The notes beneath the pieces are model-generated. The model had not been told where the DNA came from and made no database searches. It was given only the letters and a program-made list of their open reading frames with translations. A stretch of 64,000 bases of DNA, taken from contig NZ_JAQLEM010000004.1 of NCBI RefSeq assembly GCF_028209885.1, positions 42,500-106,499 on the forward strand. Direction: 5' to 3'. The stretch is from Collinsella aerofaciens (GTDB lineage Bacteria; Actinomycetota; Coriobacteriia; Coriobacteriales; Coriobacteriaceae). A program made the translations under genes and the position numbers. Positions 26,175 to 34,325 of this stretch are shown in pieces; position 1 is the first letter of the stretch; every line of letters begins with the position of its first letter.

Positions 26175-26672
26175 ATGTTCACTAAAGTCCTAAGGTCTTT
26201 TGGTATGCGTGGTCGAGTCCTTACGCTGGATGCTCCCATCTCGGGCGACGTCATTCCGCTTTCCGAGGTAAACGACCAGACGTTTGCCACCGGCCTTTTG
26301 GGCCAGGGCGTGGCGATTCAGCCCACCGGAACGCGCGTGATCGCGCCGGCTGATGCCAAGGTCGAGGCTATTTTTCCCACGGGACACGCCGTTGCGCTTA
26401 ACACGGTCGATGGCTTGGACGTGCTCATCCACGTTGGTTTGGACACTGTTCAGCTCGAGGGCAAGCACTTTACCGTACATGCGCAAGTGGGTGACATCGT
26501 CCATAAGGGCGATGTACTCATTGAGTTCGATCGCGAGGCAATTGCTGCCGAGGGCTACGATGTGACGGTTCCCATCTTGGTATGCAACTCCGTTGAGTTC
26601 TCGAGTATCAAGGGCTCCGTTGGTGTGCATGTCGAAGAGATGGACCAGCTCATCGTTGCTCGCGAGCGCTAG
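26175..26672 (+). CDS. PTS sugar transporter EIIA component (Glc/Crr type)
   Basis: 165 residues, ATG 26175 after GAGGGGGAGC. The protein matches the EIIA-Glc fold: SGDVIPLSEV, FATGLLGQGVAIQP, and the two active-site histidines His71 (TGHAVALN) and His86 (IHVGLDTV), 15 apart as in the family. It accepts phosphate from HPr and passes it to an EIIB, and may have regulatory roles. No EIIB or EIIC partner is nearby, so it must serve a transporter encoded elsewhere, possibly for GlcNAc or glucose. Confidence 0.93.
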   Translation: MFTKVLRSFGMRGRVLTLDAPISGDVIPLSEVNDQTFATGLLGQGVAIQPTGTRVIAPADAKVEAIFPTGHAVALNTVDGLDVLIHVGLDTVQLEGKHFTVHAQVGDIVHKGDVLIEFDREAIAAEGYDVTVPILVCNSVEFSSIKGSVGVHVEEMDQLIVARER

Positions 26673-26943
26673 CAAGTGCACGTGGCCATTAGCCTACAAT
26701 TCAAACACGTTTACGGAGGGCGCCCTTGAAAGAGGACGCCCTCCGTGGCAAGATGGGAAACGTCCGAGGCTAAACAGCTTCGGGTCACCGTGGACGGGCA
26801 GGGGCCTCGACGCGGCTAGACACGAGACACATACATTACGCGACCTCGCCCTGGTGGCCGCACACGTTGGTTGCGGCCGACGCGGGCCGCGGGCAAGTGC
26901 TTGTAAGGGAGCCTTGCCTCTCTTGTACGAGAAAGGACGCGTA
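26673..26943 (+). other. Structured leader of nagB, unidentified
   Basis: 271 bases without a gene. A strong hairpin with ACGGAGGGCG/CGCCCTCCGT arms and a GAAA loop spans 26712-26745. A second stem CCGAGGC-TAAACA-GCTTCGG follows, then GGCCGCA/TGCGGCC near 26862-26885, then AAAGGACGC before nagB. The density of stems and a GC-rich spacer suggest a structured 5' UTR. I compared it by eye with glmS ribozyme, c-di-GMP, ZTP, SAM and RNase P consensus and found no match. Confidence 0.4.
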
Positions 26944-27672
26944 ATGAAGATCATTAAAGCTAAAGACTACGAGGATATGAGCCGCAAGGCCGCTAATATC
27001 ATCTCGGCCCAGGTTATCCTCAAGCCCGACTGTGTGCTGGGTCTTGCCACCGGCTCCACCCCGATCGGTGCCTACAAGCAGCTCGCTGCTTGGTACGAGA
27101 AGGGCGACGTCGACTTTGCCGAGGTCAGCACCTATAACCTGGACGAGTATCGCGGCCTTTCGCACGACGATCCCCAGAGCTATCACTACTTCATGCGTGA
27201 GAACTTCTTCGATCACATCAACATCGACCTGAACAACACGCATGTGCCCGACGGTTCCAACCCCGACGCCGCCGCTGCGTGCTCTGAGTACGACAAGATC
27301 GTCGCTGACGCCGGTTACCCGGATCTGCAGCTGCTCGGCATTGGCAACAACGGCCACATCGGCTTCAACGAGCCCGATGACCACTTCTCCAAGGGCACGC
27401 ACTGTGTCGACCTTACCGAGAGCACCATTCAGGCCAACAGCCGCCTGTTCGACAGCATCGACGATGTTCCCCGTCAGGCCTACACCATGGGTACCCAGAC
27501 CATCATGTATGCCCGCATGATCCTGGTCGTCGCCAACGGCGAGGCCAAGGCTCAGGCCGTGCATGACATGTGCTATGGCCCGGTTACGCCCGAGTGCCCG
27601 GCTTCGATCCTGCAGCTGCACACCAACTGCGTTGTCGTTGCCGACGAGGCCGCCCTTTCGCTCTGCGAGTAG
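26944..27672 (+). CDS. nagB: Glucosamine-6-phosphate deaminase
   Basis: 242 residues from ATG 26944, with AAAGGACG upstream. It converts glucosamine-6-phosphate to fructose-6-phosphate and ammonia. Motifs are LGLATGSTPIGAYKQL, the catalytic region NLDEYRGLSHDDPQSYHYFM, LLGIGNNGHIGFNEP, and TMGTQTIMYARMILVVANGEAKAQAV. Its length is that of the short (non-allosteric) NagB class. Placement downstream of glmM and PTS IIA couples amino-sugar use with cell-wall supply. A long structured leader precedes it. Confidence 0.96.
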   Translation: MKIIKAKDYEDMSRKAANIISAQVILKPDCVLGLATGSTPIGAYKQLAAWYEKGDVDFAEVSTYNLDEYRGLSHDDPQSYHYFMRENFFDHINIDLNNTHVPDGSNPDAAAACSEYDKIVADAGYPDLQLLGIGNNGHIGFNEPDDHFSKGTHCVDLTESTIQANSRLFDSIDDVPRQAYTMGTQTIMYARMILVVANGEAKAQAVHDMCYGPVTPECPASILQLHTNCVVVADEAALSLCE

Positions 27673-27701
27673 CGCGAATCCTGCAGCTCGACATAGCCTT
27701 G

Positions 27702-27736
27702 CCTAAGGCCTCCGCTTTGCGGGGGCCTTTTTGCTA
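27702..27736 (+). terminator. nagB terminator
   Basis: AAGGCCTCCGC-TTTG-CGGGGGCCTT followed by TTT. Confidence 0.85.
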
Positions 27737-28120
27737 TCCCTGTCCGCCCACTTGACCAAAATCTTGCCGCAAGCTTGACGAACGCCAGATGCCCAACAGC
27801 TTGATTCATTCTATACCAGATTCTATGCAAAAATGCCACTAGAAGGTCGTAGACGGTAGCGGGTGCTAGGCGAGTTGAATGACATGGCTGAACCTTGTTC
27901 ATCTGCGTTACACTGCCGCTTAGATGGGACAAGCTGACAAGCTCATTTACCTGCTTTAAGACCGATTAGTCGGGGGATTAATAACAATCGGCCCTCGCTG
28001 TACAAAAACTTGCCGCTTGCGTACCAAAAGACAACCTAAAACACAAGGGCGCTCTATTCATAGCGCGGCTTGTATGGTCTTGCGGCTACAGTGTCCATAC
28101 GGTCGAGTGGAGGAGCGGGC
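27737..28120 (+). other. Intergenic region before BTAD regulator
   Basis: 384 bases, less GC-rich than the flanks. A CCGA-TTAG-TCGG hairpin lies near 27961-27972. I see no gene and no confident promoter; the region probably carries the regulator's own control sequences. Confidence 0.4.
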
Positions 28121-31120
28121 ATGGTAAACGATTTGAGCGGTATAGACGAGCTCGAGCTGATGCCGTTGGGCGGAGGCTATATGGTGCGACGCGAACGCTT
28201 GATGAATGAGCTTATCGCCAAGGGCCGAAAGGCCGGCATCGTGGTTCTTTATGCGCCCGACGGGTTTGGGAAGACCTCGGTGCTGCTGCAGTACACCCAT
28301 GAGGTTAAATGCGACCCGACGCGAGGTCCCGTGCGGATTATCGAGGCCGATCGTGCCATTGGGCGCGAGGTGTTTATGCAGCTCGAGGTGGTTACCGAAG
28401 AACTCAAAGACAAACCGCACTCTCTTATCGCGATTGATAATGTGCCAAACCTCGATCAGCACGATACCGAAGACCTCATCGAAAGGATTCGCGGCCTGCG
28501 CGCTATGGGGGTAGGGGTCTTTATTTCCTGCCGTCCTTCAAATCGTCAGCTGATTCATGGGCTGGGCGATTCGGTTAAGATCAATGCGCAGATGCTCAAG
28601 GTGCATGCCTATGAGTATTCGGCGTGGGCATCGGCGTTTTCGATCAGCACATCGCTCGACTTTTATCAGCTCACGCAGGGCGTGCCCGAGCTCGTTTCGG
28701 CATTGCAGACAGGTCTGTATGGCCAAGGCGACGTAGCCGGTCTGCTCGAAAACGAGATTGTCAACGTATATGGCGCGGCACTTGCCGATCTGGCTTCGCT
28801 CGACAATAATGCGCTGTTTTGCGTGGCATGTCTCATGGTTTTGATGGGCGAGGGCAATATCGCAGAACTCGAGGCTTGCGGGGTGAGGCTGTCGATGGTC
28901 GACCAGTCCTACTTTGTACGCGACTACCCGATCTTTGGCTTGGATCCCGCCGAGCGGAGTTTTACGTGTCTGGGCACGGAGGATAACGGACGCTTGCGTT
29001 TGCGTAAGTTGGTGGCCGAGGTTCGCCCCGAACTTGTTCCGAGGGCGGCCCGGATTTTGCTTAAGGCGGGCCGATGCGATGCGGCGATGGGCCTGGCGGA
29101 CGCCTTTTTGGACCGTGAAGCGGTCCTTGAACTCGCTGGGCAGTATGGGGTCGATCTGGCTCTGACGGGGCACGGGGCCGATATCTGCCGAGCAGCGCTG
29201 GGCACGATCGATGCCGACGATCCGGCTCCAGAGCCAACGCCTGCCGAGGCGCTCGGCGTATATCTGGCAGCGGTCAGCGTGTCCAATACAAAGCTCGCTC
29301 GCTATATGGCATCGGTTATCGAGCGCGGGGGCGAACGGGCGGCCTGCGAAATAGACCCTGTTTCATGGAGGGTGGCCCAGACACTGACGGCTGTTTGCTA
29401 TGGGGACAACGGGCTTGGGCTCCCTACGAACCTGGCCGTGCCAGAAATCGAGACATCCCATACCGCACTCGATATGTTGTCTGCGCATATCGAGGTCAAG
29501 CGATGCCTGACCGAACGAGGAGATGACGGCGACGTTCTACAGCAGCTCAAAACGAGCAAGGCCTACGACTGCGAGCTCGACATCGCGGGGATTGTTATAC
29601 GGGCCGATAGTATGCTGGTGGAGCTCTTTGACGGGTCGTTTGCGGGAACCGACGAGCGCGACGACGAGATGACGGTGGTGCGGGAGGCGCTCGACGTACG
29701 TGGGCTTAAGGCGATGGCTATCTGGGTGCGCATGGTGTTGGCGGCACGGCGGCTCCTTTCCGGCTTGCCGGTAACCGACGATGCGGCGTTCAACGAGCTC
29801 GATCGTTTTGCCGTGCGCATGCGCGACAACCAGATTCAGCTGTTTGGCCTGTTGTTAGAAGGCTGGCAGTCGCTGGCAGAGGGACGGCCGGTTAATGCAA
29901 AGTTCCGTGCGGTCCAAGTGCTCAAACTTGCCGAGGAGTCGATTGCGTACATGCGCGATAACGCATTGCTGCTGGAGCGCGCAGCGTATCTGCGAAATAC
30001 ATCGATGGTTTCGGTGCGCGAGGAAGCGGAGCTACTCGATATAAGCCAGACGCAGGTTGGTGGAGCAGAAGCCTGGATGGTGGCGCTGCATTTGGCCTGT
30101 GCGGGGCGAGATAGCGATCTTGCGGCCTGGATGTCCATGAATCGTGCGGGGATTCTAGAGCCATCGTATCGGCTCTTTGCGCGCCTTGCCATGCATTGTC
30201 TGGGCGAGCCGGCGGGCAGGATACGCAAGAAGCTTCCCGTGCGCGAGCTGTCGCGGTACTCGCTGCGCGACGATTTGGAAGGGGAGGGCGAGCGCCTGTT
30301 CCAGGCCGGCGAGGTTGAAGCCGTCGATACCATCGACCATATCGAGATTCGCATGTTTGGTGCGTTTCGCGCCGAGCGCGACGGGTTTCCCATCACGGAT
30401 AAAATGTGGCGCCGCAAGAAGGCGGCGACGCTTGCCGAGCGGCTTGCACTGGGCATGGATGCGCTCGTCGATCGTGAGACGCTGGCCATGGAGCTGTGGC
30501 CCCATGCCGAGTTCAATAGCGCCCGCAACAACCTGTACTCGACGATATCGCGCTTGCGGTCGGCTTTGGGGCCGACGCCGGATGGCAAGTCGTGTGTGCT
30601 CATCCAAAATGAATGCATCGGACTCAACAGCGACTACGTCAAGACCGATGTACGGCTGTTCGACCAGATAAGCCGCGAGGTTTTGGGAAATCGCACGGGT
30701 GCGCGCGGGCCCCATTTAGTTGAGCTGTGCCTTAAGATTGAGCAGCTTTATGCCGGACCGCTGTATGTTCCCAATGGCTGTAATCCCACCTACTTTTTGC
30801 GCATGCGGCGCATTATGCAGTCAAAGTACATCGATTGCATGATTAAGGGAGCAAATGCCGCTCTAGAAGAAAACGATCTGCAGTCGGCGATTTGGCTGGC
30901 GGAGTCGGGGCTTCGACAGGAAACGGCGCGTGAGGATATGGTGCGCTGCGCCATGCGCGTCTACAGTGCGGCGGGGCGGCGGCGCGATATCGTCGAGCTG
31001 TACAGCGGGCATATGCACCACCTGAGGGAGCAGGTCAATGGCGTGCCCGAGCCCGAGACGCGGCGTCTATACGAGCGCTTGGTGGAGGGGCGGCTCAATC
31101 GCGTGCTGGTCGAGCGATAA
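28121..31120 (+). CDS. Large ATP-binding transcriptional regulator with BTAD domain
   Basis: 999 residues from ATG 28121, with GGAGGAGCGGG just upstream. The N-terminal STAND-like ATPase has Walker A YAPDGFGKTSVLLQ and a Walker B-like LIAIDNVPNLD. A long helical TPR-like middle follows. The C-terminal part has a winged-helix segment (IEIRMFGAFRAERDGFPI, then MWRRKKAATLAERLAL and NNLYSTISRLRSALG) and a bacterial transcriptional activator domain (LCLKIEQLYAGPLYVP to SAIWLAESGLRQETAREDMVRCAMRVY). This is the SARP/MalT-like layout of signal-gated activators. Target genes are unknown; no obvious partner is adjacent. Confidence 0.85.
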   Translation: MVNDLSGIDELELMPLGGGYMVRRERLMNELIAKGRKAGIVVLYAPDGFGKTSVLLQYTHEVKCDPTRGPVRIIEADRAIGREVFMQLEVVTEELKDKPHSLIAIDNVPNLDQHDTEDLIERIRGLRAMGVGVFISCRPSNRQLIHGLGDSVKINAQMLKVHAYEYSAWASAFSISTSLDFYQLTQGVPELVSALQTGLYGQGDVAGLLENEIVNVYGAALADLASLDNNALFCVACLMVLMGEGNIAELEACGVRLSMVDQSYFVRDYPIFGLDPAERSFTCLGTEDNGRLRLRKLVAEVRPELVPRAARILLKAGRCDAAMGLADAFLDREAVLELAGQYGVDLALTGHGADICRAALGTIDADDPAPEPTPAEALGVYLAAVSVSNTKLARYMASVIERGGERAACEIDPVSWRVAQTLTAVCYGDNGLGLPTNLAVPEIETSHTALDMLSAHIEVKRCLTERGDDGDVLQQLKTSKAYDCELDIAGIVIRADSMLVELFDGSFAGTDERDDEMTVVREALDVRGLKAMAIWVRMVLAARRLLSGLPVTDDAAFNELDRFAVRMRDNQIQLFGLLLEGWQSLAEGRPVNAKFRAVQVLKLAEESIAYMRDNALLLERAAYLRNTSMVSVREEAELLDISQTQVGGAEAWMVALHLACAGRDSDLAAWMSMNRAGILEPSYRLFARLAMHCLGEPAGRIRKKLPVRELSRYSLRDDLEGEGERLFQAGEVEAVDTIDHIEIRMFGAFRAERDGFPITDKMWRRKKAATLAERLALGMDALVDRETLAMELWPHAEFNSARNNLYSTISRLRSALGPTPDGKSCVLIQNECIGLNSDYVKTDVRLFDQISREVLGNRTGARGPHLVELCLKIEQLYAGPLYVPNGCNPTYFLRMRRIMQSKYIDCMIKGANAALEENDLQSAIWLAESGLRQETAREDMVRCAMRVYSAAGRRRDIVELYSGHMHHLREQVNGVPEPETRRLYERLVEGRLNRVLVER

Positions 31121-31122
31121 AA

Positions 31123-31153
31123 AACGGGCGCCCGAAGTACTTGGGCACCCGTA
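31123..31153 (+). terminator. Hairpin after BTAD regulator
   Basis: ACGGGCGCCC-GAAGTACTT-GGGCACCCGT directly after the stop codon. There is no T run on the plus strand, but AAAAAA before it would give one on the minus strand, ending the yhbY transcript. Confidence 0.65.
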
Positions 31154-31189
31154 AGCTTGCTATGTGTTGGATCACCGGATCATTGGCTC

Positions 31190-31489
31190 TTAGACGAGCT
31201 TGATCTTCTCGATGTCCTTGCGCGAGGACTCGCGATACAGTGAGAACTTGCGGCCGATGACCTGGACGACCTCGGCGTGGCAACGCTCGGCGAGCTCCTC
31301 GGCGGCCTCGCGGGCGGAAAGGCTGGAGCCATCGAGCACGGAGCACTTAACGAGCTCGTGCTTCTCCAGGTAGGCGACCGTCTGCTCGACGGTGCCCTCG
31401 TTGACATCGGACTTACCGATGATGATGGCGGGGTTGAGGTGATGGGCCATGCTGCGAAGCTGCTTGACCTGTGCTCCTGTCAGTGCCAT
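31190..31489 (-). CDS. yhbY: YhbY-family RNA-binding (CRM domain) protein
   Basis: 99 residues when started at ATG 31489 (MALTGAQVKQLRSMAHHLNP). It is a single CRM domain with the family signatures PAIIIGKSDVNEGTVEQ and CHAEVVQVIGRKFSLYRES. YhbY proteins associate with pre-50S ribosomes and assist assembly. A longer frame to 31522 lacks a good ribosome binding site. The gene is convergent with the BTAD regulator, and a shared hairpin lies between the two stops. Confidence 0.9.
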   Translation of the reverse strand: MALTGAQVKQLRSMAHHLNPAIIIGKSDVNEGTVEQTVAYLEKHELVKCSVLDGSSLSAREAAEELAERCHAEVVQVIGRKFSLYRESSRKDIEKIKLV

Positions 31490-31647
31490 GGGTTCTCGCT
31501 TTCTATGTATGGGGCGCCCCACGACGGGGCCTTAATTTACGTGAGCTGTCCCACGATAGCGCAGGAACGGTGCGGTGTGGAGCGCGTTTGCCCAGTTCAA
31601 AAAGAATGCGGATGCCGAGTGAGTGGGCGGTGCGGGCTGCGAACAGG

Positions 31648-32535
31648 CTATGAGCTGGGCGCAGAGACCGGCTCCCATGCAATAAACGCCCAACGAACCT
31701 TGCGGACATGATCGAGCATATAGCGCCCCTGCGGCACGCCCTTGGAGCCCGGCTCACCGGCATGGGGATTCTCGATCATGTGCTGGGCGATGTAGTCGCG
31801 CAGACGGTCGACCTTATCCTCGTTGCCATGCTCAAGCATACGGGAGAAGTCTGCCACACCTGCCTCAAGGCTATCGAAGGTGTCGCGACGAGGCGATTCA
31901 AAGTACGTAACCTGCGGCAACGCACCCATCTGAATGAGGATGTTGAAGGCGTACACAAAGCCATTACTGCAGGTAACCGAGGCGCCGATGGCGTTCATCA
32001 CGTGCAGGTCGTAGCGCGGGCTGGAGTTGGCGACCATCGTGACAGCACAACGCCGGCGAGCCGTGCGGTCGAGCTTGGCAAGCGCGCCTTTTAGGTTGGT
32101 CGTGGTGACAGAGCGACTGGCAAAGGCAACATCCACCGCTTTCGCGACCGGTCCAACCAAATCCCAATCATCATCCCAAGCAAGCTCAAGCGGCGTAATA
32201 AGATCTTCGAGCCCGTAATACTCAATGCCGGCATCAAGCGTGCCCAACATGGCAGGAGAGAAGTCGGCAGCAATCACGGAATGCCCAGCCTGAGCAAGCG
32301 GAATAGCAATCGACCCAGCCCCACACCCCATATCAAGCACCGACTCGTCTGGCTCAAGCGCCAACAGCTTCATAAAATCCCGAGCATAAGGGGCAGTCTC
32401 AAGCGGCCGAAAATGCCGAGCCCGCTTATCCCACTCAAAAGAATCATCAGCCCGCCGCCGATCAGCTTGCAGACGCATCCATTCGCCATTCCAATCCGCA
32501 GCAAGCAGCTCAGAACGATTCTCCCCATCAACCAC
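31648..32535 (-). CDS. SAM-dependent methyltransferase
   Basis: 295 residues from GTG 32535, chosen because AGGAGG lies 7 bases upstream. Motif I, VLDMGCGAGSIAIPLAQAGHSVIAADFSPAML, and DVAFASRSV mark a class I Rossmann methyltransferase, near residues 68-150. The N-terminal part (WNGEWMRLQADRRRADDSFEWDKRARHF) matches a methyltransferase subgroup often found in gut anaerobes next to cofactor or metal transport genes. The substrate is not known. An attenuator-like hairpin with a U run sits directly before its ribosome binding site. Confidence 0.85.
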   Translation of the reverse strand: MVDGENRSELLAADWNGEWMRLQADRRRADDSFEWDKRARHFRPLETAPYARDFMKLLALEPDESVLDMGCGAGSIAIPLAQAGHSVIAADFSPAMLGTLDAGIEYYGLEDLITPLELAWDDDWDLVGPVAKAVDVAFASRSVTTTNLKGALAKLDRTARRRCAVTMVANSSPRYDLHVMNAIGASVTCSNGFVYAFNILIQMGALPQVTYFESPRRDTFDSLEAGVADFSRMLEHGNEDKVDRLRDYIAQHMIENPHAGEPGSKGVPQGRYMLDHVRKVRWAFIAWEPVSAPSS

Positions 32536-32548
32536 GGGCCAACCTCCT

Positions 32549-32583
32549 AGCAACAAAAAAGCGACTCCTCCCAAAAGAAGAGC
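32549..32583 (-). terminator. Attenuator-like terminator before methyltransferase
   Basis: On the minus strand GCGGCTCTTC-TTTTGG-GAGGAGTCGC (two G-U pairs) is followed by TTTTTTG, then by the AGGAGG of the methyltransferase. A terminator between leader and ribosome binding site is what a riboswitch or attenuator would use. Confidence 0.6.
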
Positions 32584-32702
32584 CGCAACAAGCATATATC
32601 AGAAAAAGAACCGTTCCAACGCCAAACCGCCGCACCAGCCAAGTGGTGCAGGAGCGAAGCGACTGCAACCGGGATAGAACCCAACTGAGGTCCCGTTGTG
32701 CG

Positions 32703-32836
32703 GGAGCCCCGGGGAGGGCAAATATATAAGGTCGATCGCGAGTTCCGCACGAGCCGGAGAGCACTTAATGTGCTCTCCGTGCGAGTCAGGACTGTCCGAG
32801 CAGGCGACCTTATATATTTGCCCTCCCCGGGGCTCC
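32703..32836. repeat. 134-nt nested palindromic element, copy B
   Basis: A perfect 32-base inverted repeat starts GGAGCCCCGGGGAGGGCAAA at 32703 and closes at 32805-32836. The inner hairpin GGAGAGCAC-TTAAT-GTGCTCTCC lies at 32756-32778. Read on the minus strand its core (ACAGTCCTG, CACATTAAGTG, CGTGCGGAACT) matches copy A at 10980 with the same spacing, while both pairs of arms differ in sequence yet pair perfectly. Confidence 0.85.
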
Positions 32837-32852
32837 TCGCCAGTCCCCTCAG

Positions 32853-34217
32853 CTAGTTCTTGAGCGAGTTCAACGGCGCCGGGAAGCGTCCACCGCGGTG
32901 GGCAAGCACGGTGCCGGCGTTGGGGTTCACCGGCATGATGGGCGCACGGCCGAACAAGCCACCGTACTCGACGCAGTCGCCCACGCCCTTGCCGATGGCA
33001 GGAATCACGCGGACGGCCGTGGTCTTGTTGTTGATGACGCCGATGGCCATCTCGTCGGCGATGATGCCGGCGATGGTCTCGACCGGGGTGTCGCCGGGGA
33101 TGGCGATCATGTCCAGGCCAACGGAGCACACGCAGGTCATAGCCTCGAGCTTCTCGAGCGAAAGCGCACCGGCCTCGACGGCGGCGATCATGCCGGCATC
33201 CTCGGACACGGGGATAAAGGCGCCGGAGAGACCGCCCACGCTGGAGCTGGCCATGACGCCGCCCTTCTTGACGGCATCGTTGAGCATGGCGAGCGCGCAG
33301 GTCGTGCCCGGGCCACCGCAGGTGCCAACACCGATGATCTCGAGGATGCGTGCGACGGAGTCGCCGATGGCGGGCGTGGGAGCCAGCGACAGGTCGACAA
33401 TGCCCTTCTCGACACCCAGGCGATGGGCGGCCTCGCGGCTCATGAGCTCGCCGGCACGGGTGATCTTAAAGGCGGTCTGCTTGATCTTCTCGGCGACTTC
33501 CATCATCGATGCGGAATCGGGCAGCGTCTCCAGGGCTGCGGCCATAACGCCGGGGCCCGAGACGCCTACGTTGATGACGGCGTCGGCCTCGCCACCGCCG
33601 TGGACGGCGCCCGCCATAAACGGGGAGTCCTCGACCATGTTGGCAAAGCAGACAAACTTGGAGGCGCCAACGGAATCCTCATCTGCCGTAAGCTTGGCGG
33701 CATCGATGATGGTCTGAGCCGCCATGAGCACGGCATCCATGTTGATGCCGGCGCGCAGGCTGGCGACGTTGACGCTGGAGCAGACGCGGCTCGTGGTGGC
33801 GAGCGCCTGGGGGATGGACTGGATGACGCGGCGGTCGGCGTCGCCGATGCCCTTCTGGACGAGTGCGGAGAAGCCGCCCAGGTAATCGATACCGAGCGTC
33901 TCTGCCGCGCGGTCGAGGGCATGCGCGATAGGGGTGAGGTCCTCATCCTTGCAGCACGCGGCGATCTGCGCCACCGGGGTGACGGAAACGCGCTTGTTGA
34001 CGATGGGGATACCGTACTCGCGCTCGAGGTTCTCGGCGGTCTCGACCAGGTGCTCAGCCGTGTGCGTCACGTGGTCGTAGATCTTCGTGCACATGCGGTC
34101 GAGGTTCTCGTCGCCGCAACCCATGAGCGAAACACCCATGGTGATGGTCCTGATGTCGAGGTTCTGCTCCTCAACCATGCCGCGGGTTTCCGCGATTTCT
34201 GCGGGCGTGATCGCCAT
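32853..34217 (-). CDS. UPF0210/DUF711 (PFL) family protein
   Basis: 454 residues from ATG 34217, with AGGAGCGCAAGG upstream; longer frames upstream lack support. The protein matches the UPF0210 family of about 450 residues: [19 protein letters not shown] near the start, [36 protein letters not shown], and many Gly-rich loops with conserved Cys. The family resembles pyruvate formate-lyase folds and in some bacteria follows an ACT-domain protein, but its reaction is not established. No ACT gene is next to it here. Confidence 0.9.
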   Translation of the reverse strand: MAITPAEIAETRGMVEEQNLDIRTITMGVSLMGCGDENLDRMCTKIYDHVTHTAEHLVETAENLEREYGIPIVNKRVSVTPVAQIAACCKDEDLTPIAHALDRAAETLGIDYLGGFSALVQKGIGDADRRVIQSIPQALATTSRVCSSVNVASLRAGINMDAVLMAAQTIIDAAKLTADEDSVGASKFVCFANMVEDSPFMAGAVHGGGEADAVINVGVSGPGVMAAALETLPDSASMMEVAEKIKQTAFKITRAGELMSREAAHRLGVEKGIVDLSLAPTPAIGDSVARILEIIGVGTCGGPGTTCALAMLNDAVKKGGVMASSSVGGLSGAFIPVSEDAGMIAAVEAGALSLEKLEAMTCVCSVGLDMIAIPGDTPVETIAGIIADEMAIGVINNKTTAVRVIPAIGKGVGDCVEYGGLFGRAPIMPVNPNAGTVLAHRGGRFPAPLNSLKN

Positions 34218-34261
34218 CCTTGCGCTCCTATCTGCCAAAACGAGCATAGTCTTATCTATTT

Positions 34262-34301
34262 TAACGTGCCGCACGTGCCAAGTGGCGCATGCGGCACGTT
34301 T
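34262..34301. terminator. Hairpin downstream of metH
   Basis: AACGTGCCGCACGTGCC and GGCGCATGCGGCACGTT form a long stem followed on the plus strand by TTGG. It lies between the metH stop and the UPF0210 start. Confidence 0.55.
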
Positions 34302-34325
34302 TGGTGCTCGGTTGTTTCCGTTGTG

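Noticed and set aside
26673..26943. RNase P RNA, SRP RNA or glmS ribozyme
   Set aside because: The conserved GAGGAAAGTCC, GGTCAGG...GGAAGGAAGCA and glmS core sequences are absent.
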